From contig CAWESA010000024.1 of assembly GCA_963811605.1 (NCBI GenBank), forward strand, positions 310,001 to 374,000: a DNA stretch of 64,000 nucleotides, written 5' to 3'. The stretch's first letter is position 1, and every line of letters starts with the position of its first letter. The notes below the pieces were generated by a model. That model saw only the letters and a program-made list of their open reading frames with translations. It searched no databases and was not told the DNA's origin. Source of the stretch: CAVQLX01 sp963811605. Lineage in GTDB: Bacteria > Desulfobacterota > Binatia > DP-6. The translations under genes were made by a program, and so were the position numbers. Shown here piece by piece: positions 52,878 through 60,596 of this stretch.

Positions 52878-53806
52878 GCGCGCGCCACGCTTTCGACGCG
52901 GGTCAGCAGCTCGGCCCGCGTCCGCGCGCCCGACGGCGCGACGATCGCCTCGACGGCGTTCGCGCGCTCCGATCCCGGCTCCGGCAGTGACCGCCACGGC
53001 TCGGTGACGTCATCGATCGGCGCCATGTCGAGGGAGCTTAGCACAGCGGCCAGATCGGGACCCTCGGGCGGACGATAGAAGGCCACCAGGCGCGGCGGAG
53101 CCTCCCCCAGCACCATGGCGGGACGCTGCCCGCCTGCGCCGACGGCCGCCGCGAGGAGGGCGAGCCAGAATCCGGCCCGCGCCGCGGACTGCGACGGATC
53201 GGTGGGCAGCGGCAGCGCCACGCTGATGCCCTCCGCCGCGCTGCGCGCCTGACGCTGGGCCTCGGCGACCGCCAGCAGGTTGGCCGCCGCGTGGCGGCCA
53301 GCATCGCCGGCCGCGTCGGTCACGCTCTCCCAGACAGCGCCGGCAAGCGGCGCCGCGAGCGTATCACCATGCGCGGCCTGCGCCGCCGCCCAGTCGAGCG
53401 GCGATCGAGCCGCCTCGAGCGCGCTCGTCAACGATGCCAGGTCGTCCCACTGCCGCGCCGCCAGCGCGGCGAGCGTCGCCCAGGTGGCGGCGAGCGCGAC
53501 CGGCACCAGGGGCCAGTCCTCGGCGCGGACGCCGCCCACGTCCTCGACGAAGAAGGTCACCGGATGACGGCGCAGGCCATCGCTGCTCTGGCGCACGACG
53601 CCGGCGAGCAGGCCGCCGCCGTCGGTCGTGACCGCGAAGCGGGCGAGCGACGACTCCGCCGGTGCATCTCCGCGCGCCGTCCAGGCCGCGTGCGCCCCTT
53701 CGACCCAGCGCACGACCCAGGCGGACGCCGGAGTTCCGAGTCCCAGACGGAGGAACTCGCGATGGAAGGGCAGCTTCCCGAAGCACGAGACGGCGAGCGG
53801 AGCCAC
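52874..53806 (-). CDS. tagF: TagF, T6SS-associated regulator
   Basis: A 310-residue TagF-family protein. The N-terminal domain reads SCFGKLPFHREFLRLGLG, ASAWVVRWVEGAHAAW and GGLLAGVVRQSSDGLRRHPV TFFVED (here split by a space), as in TagF/ImpM proteins (FGKLPxxGDF). In Pseudomonas TagF blocks T6SS assembly independently of, or together with, the phosphorylation circuit by binding Fha. GTG 53806 lies 9 bases after the tssM stop; its own stop overlaps the FHA gene. The C-terminal half is longer than in minimal TagF and less conserved. Confidence 0.85.
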   Translation of the reverse strand: MAPLAVSCFGKLPFHREFLRLGLGTPASAWVVRWVEGAHAAWTARGDAPAESSLARFAVTTDGGGLLAGVVRQSSDGLRRHPVTFFVEDVGGVRAEDWPLVPVALAATWATLAALAARQWDDLASLTSALEAARSPLDWAAAQAAHGDTLAAPLAGAVWESVTDAAGDAGRHAAANLLAVAEAQRQARSAAEGISVALPLPTDPSQSAARAGFWLALLAAAVGAGGQRPAMVLGEAPPRLVAFYRPPEGPDLAAVLSSLDMAPIDDVTEPWRSLPEPGSERANAVEAIVAPSGARTRAELLTRVESVARA

Positions 53807-53815
53807 GTGCCGCCT

Positions 53816-56800
53816 TCACGAGCGCGGCAGGCGCGATGGCGGCGCGAGGCCGGAGGTGTCGGGAGGCTTGGGTGGCGGCGGCGGCGCGTCACACATGCCC
53901 TTGGGAACCTGCACGCGGAAGCGCGCGGTCACGCCGTCCTCGAATCGCCAGCCGAGCGTACCCGGGCCGTGCTCGTCGGCGCTCTTCAGCAGGTCGCAGA
54001 GATCGTCGGCGCCGCGCGGCGGCAGCCGCCGCTCATCGTCGGGGCCGTGCCCCACCCACACCGCCACCTCGGCGCGCGAACAGCCGTCCTTCGTCCACGA
54101 CAGCTGCTTGGACGTCGGATACTGCCGGTGCTCGAGCGTCCATGGCTCGCCATCGCCGCACCAGACGGTGAGCGACGTGCGGGTCGCGAACAGCCCGCCA
54201 GCACCGGGCAGGCTCGGCATGGTGGTGAAGAAGAGCTTGCCCTGACCCGGCGTTCCGCCGCCGCCTCCTCCCGCGCCGCCGCCACCGCCACCTCCGCCAC
54301 CGCCCCCACCGCCGGCGCCGGCGCCGCCGGGGCGGCAGCGCTTGCGAACGCGATCCTGCGCCGCCGGCAGCCAGCTCACGTCGCGGCCGAGCTTGCCGCG
54401 GTAGCGTACCTTCTGCTGCGAGGTGCCGGCCTCGTAGAACGCCGACAGCACCGCCTTCACGAACTCGGGTACGGCTCCATCCGGCGGCAACAGCACCCGC
54501 TTCACCTCGTCGCACGATCCCGTCGGGCGGCCGCCGATCTCCGCGCTCCAGCGCCGGTCGATCTCGTCGCCGGCGATCTTCAGGTAGGCCTCGAAGGCGG
54601 CATAGATCGGCGCCTGGAGCAGGGCCTGCACGCGGTCGCGCACCGCGGCGTCCTCGGCGTCGAAGGCGCCGCTCTGGTTCACCAGCGTCGCGACGTAGCG
54701 CTCGGCCTTGCCGAACGGGTCGACGGGAGGCTCGGCGCCTTCCTGGATCACCGGGACCGGGCGCATGAAGATGCCCTTCACGTCCTCCAGCGCGGCGGGC
54801 GGATTCGCCTCGCCGGCCTTGATCGCGGCCGCGATGGCGGCGAGCTGTCCGAGGTACTCGGCGCGCGCGCCGCCGACGCGCGCGACCGTCTGCGCCCAGA
54901 GCGGACGCTCGCCGGTTCCGGCGTCGAAGCTCATCGCGCCGGCCGTCTTGTCGACGATGGCGAAGTACGGCGTCTGGTCGCCCAGCAGCAGGCTCCACGG
55001 CGCGTCCGGGTCGCCGCCGATCTTCGGCTGGTCCAGGAACTGCTGCCAGGCCTGGTAGTAGCGCGCCCGGAACGCAGTCCGGAACCGGGGCACGACGTCG
55101 GGCGCGATCTCGGGCGCGATCTCCTGGACGGCGTCGGCGAGCGGCCCGATGCGCTCGTCCCAGGCCTCGGGGCGGAACGCGCCTTCGACCTGCGCGGCGT
55201 TCGCGATGCCCGCCGGCATGCCGGGAAGATCCTGCGCGCGCAGCGGCGGATAGAGCCGGTCGGCCCAGCGCTCGACCGCGTCGACCGTGAACATCTCCGG
55301 CAGCGCTTCACGCAGCAGCGCGAGATCACTCTCCTGCTCGGCTTCCGCCGCCTGCGTGGGGCGCCAGCGCAGGTAGGCGTCGTAGGCGCGGTCGTAGGAT
55401 CCGAACACCTCCTCCGACGGCTCCACCCCTTTGGCGCGCGCCCAGAACGCCGTCAGCGCGTCGTTGGGGCCGGGCGGCTCCTTCGAGGTGCCGTTCAGCA
55501 GCTTGCTGAGCGCGTAGTTGCGGACGAGCGCTTCGAGGGCGCTGAAGCCCTGCTCGGTATCGCGCTTCTTGACCAGCGTGCGCGCGGGCTCGACGGCGGG
55601 CAGATAGCCGTCCTGCTCGAAGCGCTCGAGGAACAGCTGGCGGGCCGGAATGATCGCCTTCTGCCCGGTCCACAGCCCCCAGCGGGCCGACAGCGGCCGC
55701 CGCCGATCGCGGTCCTCGAGCTCCGCCACCACGTCCACGTACCGCCCGAGCGATTCGATGGTCTCGGCCGGCGGTTGCGTCTGTGCGCCGGCCGCGGCCT
55801 GCATCTCGTCCTCGAGACGATTCAGCAGGGTGCGATTCGCGACGTAGGAGCCGCCGGCCACGACCACCACCAGGGTGCAGAGCGCCGCGACCGCGGTGAG
55901 CCCGAGGTTGTGCACGAGCTGCAGCTTGCCGCGCGCCCTCCCGCTGGTGGCCACCAGGCCGTGATCGCTCGCCAGACGCGTCTGGAAGAAGTCCTTCAGG
56001 AAGAAGCTGCGCTTCTCCTCGCGCACCTCCGTCGCCTGGGCACGCATCCCGAGGCGCTTCAGCATGGCCGAGACGGCCGTGCCCTTCTGGAGCCCGCTGG
56101 TGAGGTAGATGCCGCGCAGGAAGGGCGACTCGTTGTACTGCGTCTCGCGGAACAGGACGTCGGCGAACTCCTCGAGGTTGTTCTGGAACGCGCGCAGCTC
56201 CTCGGGGAACATGTAGATGGCGCGTGCCTCCGCCGGTCGTTCCTCTTCCCACAGGAAGCCGAGCCGCATCGCCGCGACGCGTTCGCGCAGCCCCTCGAGC
56301 GCCTGGTGCACCAGACCGCGCGGATCGGCCATCTCCCACGACGGATTCGTCCAGCCGAGCATCTCGTCGAGCCGCCGGCGCGGCAGGCGTCCGAAGTACT
56401 CCTTGAAGCCGTCGATGAGATCGCACTTCGTGATCAGCAGGTAGACCGGGAACTGGATGCCGAGCTCGCCGACGAGCTGATCGAGCTTGTGACGCAGCGT
56501 CCGCGCGCTCTCGACCAGCTCGTCGGTCTCGCGGCCGAGCAGCTCGTCCGCGGAGACGGTGACGATGAGCCCGTTGAGCGGCGCCCGGGGACGGACCTTG
56601 CGCAGCAGCCGCAAGAACTCGAGCCACTCCTCGCGATCGGGCTCGTTGTCGTCGCTGAACGCGTAGCGACCCGCGGTGTCGAGGATGATGGCCTCCTCGG
56701 CGAACCACCAGTCGCAGTTCTTGGTGCCGCCCGTCCCGGACAGCTTCGGCTGCCCCATCGGGAAGCGCAGACCGGAGTTCTGGATGGCCGTGCTCTTGCC

Positions 56801-57196
56801 GCTCGCCGGCGCGCCGATGATGGCGTACCAGGGCAGGAAGTAGAGCCATCGCTTCTGGCGCCCGATGCGACTCTTGCGCAGCGCCTCGACCTGGTTCTTC
56901 CACTGGTCCTGGAGCGCCTTGACGTTCTCGCGATCGCGCACGCGGACCAGGCCGAGGGCGCGCTGGCTCTGCACGTCGAGCCCCTGCTCGAGCGCGGCAT
57001 CCTTGCGACGCGCCCACCACTGGCGCAGGAACACGAACGCGACGACGCCGACGACGGCGAGGACGAGGAGCAGGAAGAACACCCACCAGGGGATCAGGCG
57101 CACGAACGCGGCGGCGATCAGCCCGACCACCACGACGATGGTGCCGATCAGGGCCAGACGCGAGCTGAGGAGCTGCTTCAGCAGATCGGCGAACAT
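53816..57196 (-). CDS. tssM: TssM (IcmF-family) T6SS membrane-complex protein
   Basis: An 1126-residue inner-membrane protein. Two N-terminal helices (about 14-32 and 36-58) flank the membrane. The cytoplasmic domain has a Walker A GAPASGKS at 128-135, KNCDWWFAEEAIILDTAGRY and LITKCDLIDGFKEYF. A third helix (AVAALCTLVVVVAGGSYVAN) is near 435, followed by the periplasmic IcmF/TssM C region. TssM, TssL and TssJ form the envelope channel. Near residues 950-985 a glycine-rich tract of about 30 residues (54252-54335) precedes the terminal beta domain (WTLEHRQYPTSKQLSWTKDG); this tract is unusual for the family. Confidence 0.93.
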   Translation of the reverse strand: MFADLLKQLLSSRLALIGTIVVVVGLIAAAFVRLIPWWVFFLLLVLAVVGVVAFVFLRQWWARRKDAALEQGLDVQSQRALGLVRVRDRENVKALQDQWKNQVEALRKSRIGRQKRWLYFLPWYAIIGAPASGKSTAIQNSGLRFPMGQPKLSGTGGTKNCDWWFAEEAIILDTAGRYAFSDDNEPDREEWLEFLRLLRKVRPRAPLNGLIVTVSADELLGRETDELVESARTLRHKLDQLVGELGIQFPVYLLITKCDLIDGFKEYFGRLPRRRLDEMLGWTNPSWEMADPRGLVHQALEGLRERVAAMRLGFLWEEERPAEARAIYMFPEELRAFQNNLEEFADVLFRETQYNESPFLRGIYLTSGLQKGTAVSAMLKRLGMRAQATEVREEKRSFFLKDFFQTRLASDHGLVATSGRARGKLQLVHNLGLTAVAALCTLVVVVAGGSYVANRTLLNRLEDEMQAAAGAQTQPPAETIESLGRYVDVVAELEDRDRRRPLSARWGLWTGQKAIIPARQLFLERFEQDGYLPAVEPARTLVKKRDTEQGFSALEALVRNYALSKLLNGTSKEPPGPNDALTAFWARAKGVEPSEEVFGSYDRAYDAYLRWRPTQAAEAEQESDLALLREALPEMFTVDAVERWADRLYPPLRAQDLPGMPAGIANAAQVEGAFRPEAWDERIGPLADAVQEIAPEIAPDVVPRFRTAFRARYYQAWQQFLDQPKIGGDPDAPWSLLLGDQTPYFAIVDKTAGAMSFDAGTGERPLWAQTVARVGGARAEYLGQLAAIAAAIKAGEANPPAALEDVKGIFMRPVPVIQEGAEPPVDPFGKAERYVATLVNQSGAFDAEDAAVRDRVQALLQAPIYAAFEAYLKIAGDEIDRRWSAEIGGRPTGSCDEVKRVLLPPDGAVPEFVKAVLSAFYEAGTSQQKVRYRGKLGRDVSWLPAAQDRVRKRCRPGGAGAGGGGGGGGGGGGGAGGGGGGTPGQGKLFFTTMPSLPGAGGLFATRTSLTVWCGDGEPWTLEHRQYPTSKQLSWTKDGCSRAEVAVWVGHGPDDERRLPPRGADDLCDLLKSADEHGPGTLGWRFEDGVTARFRVQVPKGMCDAPPPPPKPPDTSGLAPPSRLPRS
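54252..54335 (-). repeat. Glycine-rich low-complexity tract in tssM
   Basis: Codons GGC/GGT/GGA with a few GCC encode a run of glycines with interspersed alanines between the folded periplasmic region and the C-terminal beta domain. Likely a flexible linker. Confidence 0.75.
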
Positions 57197-57205
57197 CGGC
57201 AGCGC

Positions 57206-57847
57206 CTACGGGACGAGACGGACGAGGCCGTTCACCTGCTGGTTGAGCACCACCCAGAACACCACGTACAGCCCGAGCGCGGCGATGGCGAACGGCGCCA
57301 CCCACCAGATCGGAAAGCGCGAGCGCGCGAGCGAGCGCTCGAGCGGCCGGCCGTACGCCTCGTCGGTCAGGTGTCGCTCCTCCCGCATCTCGAGAGGGCG
57401 CAGCTGCTGGTAGAGCTTGCGGCGCCGGGAGGAGATCTCGGCGGGCTCGTCCCGGTAGCGGCCCTGGAAGCCGGCGCACAGGCAGAGAAAGTAGACTTCG
57501 AGCAGATCGGCGTCGGCGTCACCGCGCAGCTCGTCGAGACGCACGAAGAACTGCTCCCCCGCCAGCAGGTTGTCGTAGTAGTGCACCTGGAGCGGCTCGC
57601 GGCGCCACTGCTCGGCGCCGGGCCAGGAGGAGCTCATCACCGTCTCGTCGACGAGCGCCACGACGGCATACTGCGCATAGCCGCGCGGGTCGAGCCGCTC
57701 GTCCTCGATGATACGGCGCGCGTCGGCGAGCTGCGCCATCACGTGCGAGCGGAACGCGCCGTATCCGGCCCGTTCCTCGTCGCGCATGGCCCGGAAGGCG
57801 AAGAGCGTCGCGAAGCACTCGGAGTAGGCGTCGGCGAGCGCGCTCAC
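57206..57847 (-). CDS. tssL: TssL (DotU-family) T6SS membrane-complex protein
   Basis: A 213-residue DotU-like protein: ALADAYSECFATLFAFRAM, YAQYAVVALVDETVMSSSWP, WRREPLQVHYYDNLLAGEQF, LDELRGDADADLLEVYFLCL and CLCAGFQGRYRDEPAE are the cytoplasmic-domain signatures. One C-terminal membrane helix (WWVAPFAIAALGLYVVFWVV) anchors it. No peptidoglycan-binding OmpA domain is fused, so anchoring to the wall must be by another protein. GTG 57847 overlaps the tssK stop (GTGA). Confidence 0.93.
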   Translation of the reverse strand: MSALADAYSECFATLFAFRAMRDEERAGYGAFRSHVMAQLADARRIIEDERLDPRGYAQYAVVALVDETVMSSSWPGAEQWRREPLQVHYYDNLLAGEQFFVRLDELRGDADADLLEVYFLCLCAGFQGRYRDEPAEISSRRRKLYQQLRPLEMREERHLTDEAYGRPLERSLARSRFPIWWVAPFAIAALGLYVVFWVVLNQQVNGLVRLVP

Positions 57848-59193
57848 CGGCCGCTCCGATCGGCCAGGACGACGAACAGCCGCCCCTCGATGTCGGGCTC
57901 CGCGTCGACCAGGTGGAAGGCGAAGGAGCCGGCCTCCTTGATGCGCGTCCAGCGGCGGTCGGCGACGTCCACCTGGAAGTAGGCCCAGCCCGCGTAGCGC
58001 GGAATCTCGGCCGGCGGCTGCGTGAGGAAGCGGAGCGGGACGCCGCGATCCGCGAAGTTGAGGAGGGTCCGCATGTCCTCGATCGAGGTGAGCTTCGCCT
58101 TCGTCTCGATGCGCGGTCGCAGCCCCTCCTCGCCACCGCCACCCTGGAGCGCCAGCACCCACAGCGAGGCGCGGCCGAACAACGACTCGTCGAGCGGGGT
58201 CGAGAACTGGTTCTCGTCGCGCGTCAACGGCAGCTCGACGTAGTGCACCGGCAGGAGTCGCTCGAGCAGCCGCCGGATGTGCTCGGCGATGGTGCCGTAG
58301 CACCCGCCCAGATCGTCGTGATCGTAGGGCGGAAAGCTCGTCGGGTCCTCCTCGGGGAAGTAGCTGGTGAGCGCCCCGCGCAGCTCCGCGAGGAGGCCGT
58401 ATATCCGGTACGGATGCAGGCGCTCGTCGACCAGCGCATGCTGGAGGGCCGGGATGTACTGGTTCAGCACCTGGCGCGCGAGGAGCTGCTCGAAGTCGCC
58501 GACGCCGTACCCGACCGCCTCCGGACCGCGCTCGCGCCGGAACTGGCCGAACGTGCGCGACGCCGCACACAGTCGCTCGAGGATCTCGTCGACGGTCCGG
58601 ACCAGGACCGGCGCCGCCTGCACGGAAATGGCCGGCGGGGCGTAGGACGGGAGGAGCTCGAATCGCGGCGCCGTTCGCCCCGTCCGGCGGACGCGGGCGA
58701 TGCGCACCGCCTGCAGCCCGGCGAGACGCTCGTCGGTGGGGCCGGTGGCGAACAGGAGCTGGGCCTGCGGCACCAGGAACTCGAGCTCGGCCTCGTTGTC
58801 GCGCAGGAGCGAGTCGCCCCGCCGCTCGCTCTCGCGATCGAAGCGATCGAGGCTGCCGCCCTGGGAGTCGAGGGCGCGCACGGTGAGGTAGACGTCGAGC
58901 ATCGCCGCCGCGGGCGGGAACTCGTCCTGGAAGCTGCGCTCCTCGATGCGCGCGTTCTCCGGATAGCTGATGATGAGCCCGTCCGGCAGCACGGCCTCGC
59001 AGGCCGTCACGCGCAGGATCATGTTCTCGAGCGCGTCGGGGTCGATGCGGACCGCCGCCACGCCCCAGTAGAAGGGATTCAGCGTCCGCAGGTGGTAGGC
59101 CAGGCGCGCGTCCTGGAAGAGGTCGGCTTGCTGGAAGTGGTGGGGCTTCAGGAACATCCCCTCCGTCCAGCTGACGGGAGCGAGAGTTTTCAT
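57844..59193 (-). CDS. tssK: TssK, T6SS baseplate subunit
   Basis: A 449-residue TssK. The N-terminal VSWTEGMFLKPHHFQQADLF is the family hallmark, followed by WGVAAVRIDPDALENMILRV, LPDGLIISYPENARIE and ARQVLNQYIPALQHALVDER; the C-terminal domain holds RYAGWAYFQVDVADRRWTRI. TssK links the baseplate to the TssL/TssM membrane complex. ATG 59193 lies just downstream of tssJ with an overlapping Shine-Dalgarno (GGAGGTC). Its stop is coupled to tssL. Confidence 0.93.
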   Translation of the reverse strand: MKTLAPVSWTEGMFLKPHHFQQADLFQDARLAYHLRTLNPFYWGVAAVRIDPDALENMILRVTACEAVLPDGLIISYPENARIEERSFQDEFPPAAAMLDVYLTVRALDSQGGSLDRFDRESERRGDSLLRDNEAELEFLVPQAQLLFATGPTDERLAGLQAVRIARVRRTGRTAPRFELLPSYAPPAISVQAAPVLVRTVDEILERLCAASRTFGQFRRERGPEAVGYGVGDFEQLLARQVLNQYIPALQHALVDERLHPYRIYGLLAELRGALTSYFPEEDPTSFPPYDHDDLGGCYGTIAEHIRRLLERLLPVHYVELPLTRDENQFSTPLDESLFGRASLWVLALQGGGGEEGLRPRIETKAKLTSIEDMRTLLNFADRGVPLRFLTQPPAEIPRYAGWAYFQVDVADRRWTRIKEAGSFAFHLVDAEPDIEGRLFVVLADRSGR

Positions 59194-59199
59194 GACCTC

Positions 59200-59697
59200 C
59201 TAGGGATTCTCGATCCCGTTGGCGCCGAGGACCACGCAGCCGGGCGCCGGCTTGTCGTCGGCCTTCGCCGACTCGTCGCCACGCTGCAGAAGCGGGCGCC
59301 GCGCCTTCACCGTTCCTTGCGCATCGTAGTAGAACGCGACCACGCCGAGGGTGGTGGCATCGGGCTGCTGGCGAATGTCGACGGTGGTCTTGGTGCCGGG
59401 GAAGATGGTCTTCTCGACGGGCGGGCCCTCGGCGCCCGACAGCGTGAAGCCCGGCTCGACCATGCGCGCGGGGTCGGTCTGCATGAAGGTATCGGCGGTG
59501 GAGAGCTGGTAGGCGCGGACGTAGAGCGTATTGGGTGTGCCGTTGTACCAGTTGAGCTTCGTGCTCGCGTCGAGGCACAGCGAGTAGACGAGCGGCTTGG
59601 GCGGCTCGGGCGGCTTGCTGCCGAAGAGGCCGCACCCCGACGCCGCCAGACACCACGCCGTGACCGCCGCCGGCAGGAGCGCGCGGCCGCTGCTCAC
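59200..59697 (-). CDS. tssJ: TssJ, T6SS outer-membrane lipoprotein
   Basis: A 165-residue lipoprotein. The signal peptide ends in a lipobox-like LAASGC (Cys22), and the mature part shows YSLCLDASTKLNWYNGTPNT, LYVRAYQLSTADTFMQ and VVAFYYDAQGTVKARRPLL, the beta-sandwich of TssJ (N..P....V..YQL). TssJ anchors TssM to the outer membrane. Start is GTG 59697, whose GTGA overlaps the stop of the coiled-coil gene. Confidence 0.88.
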   Translation of the reverse strand: MSSGRALLPAAVTAWCLAASGCGLFGSKPPEPPKPLVYSLCLDASTKLNWYNGTPNTLYVRAYQLSTADTFMQTDPARMVEPGFTLSGAEGPPVEKTIFPGTKTTVDIRQQPDATTLGVVAFYYDAQGTVKARRPLLQRGDESAKADDKPAPGCVVLGANGIENP

Positions 59698-60578
59698 GAC
59701 TCGCCTCGCTCGCGGTCGCCGCCCTGGGCCTGGCGCAGCAGCGCCCCGCGATATGCGCCGTTGAAGTAGATCTCGAATAGCTCGTCGCTGGCACGCAGGG
59801 CCTCATGGCGGTGCGCCAGGAGCTCCCAGCACTCCTTGTAGAAGAACAGACGCCGGCTGACGCCCGACGCATTGCGACCCGCTTCCGCCTCGAGGGCTGC
59901 CGGCGCGATCTGCTTCAGCAGGTCGCGCGCCCCGGCCTCGCACGCCTCGCGAAAGGCGAGCAGCTGGCCGCCGATCTGCCGGGAGATGCGCTCGAGCGAT
60001 TCGCCCAGGGCATCGGCACTGGCGCGCCCGCGCACGACGTCGACCGCCAGACCGCGGACGCGTCCGGCCATGGTCCGATCGGCGTCGGCGGTGGCGCCGA
60101 GGAACACCCGCCCGAGCCGCTCCGCGAACTCCATGAGCGCGCGCGCGACCGCCGCCGCCCGCTCAGCCACTGCCGGATCGGCGAGCAGCGCCTCGACGTC
60201 CGCGCCCCGTCCCGCGAGCGCCGCGAGCAACTCGCGCTCGGTGGCGCCGGGCGCCGCCCCGACCGGCGTGGCCGCGCGTGCGGCGAGCTCCGCGCGCAGG
60301 CGTTCCACCTCTCCCTCGAGCTCGACCTCGCGCACCGACGGCCCGCGCGCAGCACGGGGACCGGCCGGCTCGACGTCGGGATGGAGGGCGCGCAGGGTGG
60401 CGAGCACGGCCGCACGATCCGCCGCCGGCACCGCGCCCATCTCGGTGCGCAATGCGTCGGCCAGGGCCTGCGCGCGCTCGTCCTCGGAGCCGCCGGTGTG
60501 CCGGTCGAGCGTTTCGTCCAGGAGTCGCTGGATGCGGACCGCGATCGCCTGGCAATCCGAGGAGTTGGCTCCCTGCAT
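59694..60578 (-). CDS. Unknown helical protein in the T6SS operon
   Basis: A 294-residue protein of predominantly helical, charged sequence. Residues 20-110 hold ALADALRTEMGAVPAADRAA and a coiled-coil (VRELEGEVERLRAELAAR-like heptads); the C-terminal part has GGQLLAFREACEAGARDLLK and RRLFFYKECWELLAHRHEAL, ending SDELFEIYFNGAYRGALL. No signal peptide or membrane helix. I cannot name a family. Its position between the Zn-ribbon gene and tssJ, with a 4-base overlap onto tssJ, makes a T6SS role likely, perhaps an accessory baseplate or scaffold protein. Confidence 0.75.
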   Translation of the reverse strand: MQGANSSDCQAIAVRIQRLLDETLDRHTGGSEDERAQALADALRTEMGAVPAADRAAVLATLRALHPDVEPAGPRAARGPSVREVELEGEVERLRAELAARAATPVGAAPGATERELLAALAGRGADVEALLADPAVAERAAAVARALMEFAERLGRVFLGATADADRTMAGRVRGLAVDVVRGRASADALGESLERISRQIGGQLLAFREACEAGARDLLKQIAPAALEAEAGRNASGVSRRLFFYKECWELLAHRHEALRASDELFEIYFNGAYRGALLRQAQGGDRERGES

Positions 60579-60596
60579 GGCCGGACCGACGCCGCG

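Noticed and set aside
53291..57982. 1563-residue plus-strand open frame
   Set aside because: Exact antisense of tagF, tssM and tssL; the composition (His/Arg/Gln/Leu-rich) is that of a reverse-strand shadow.
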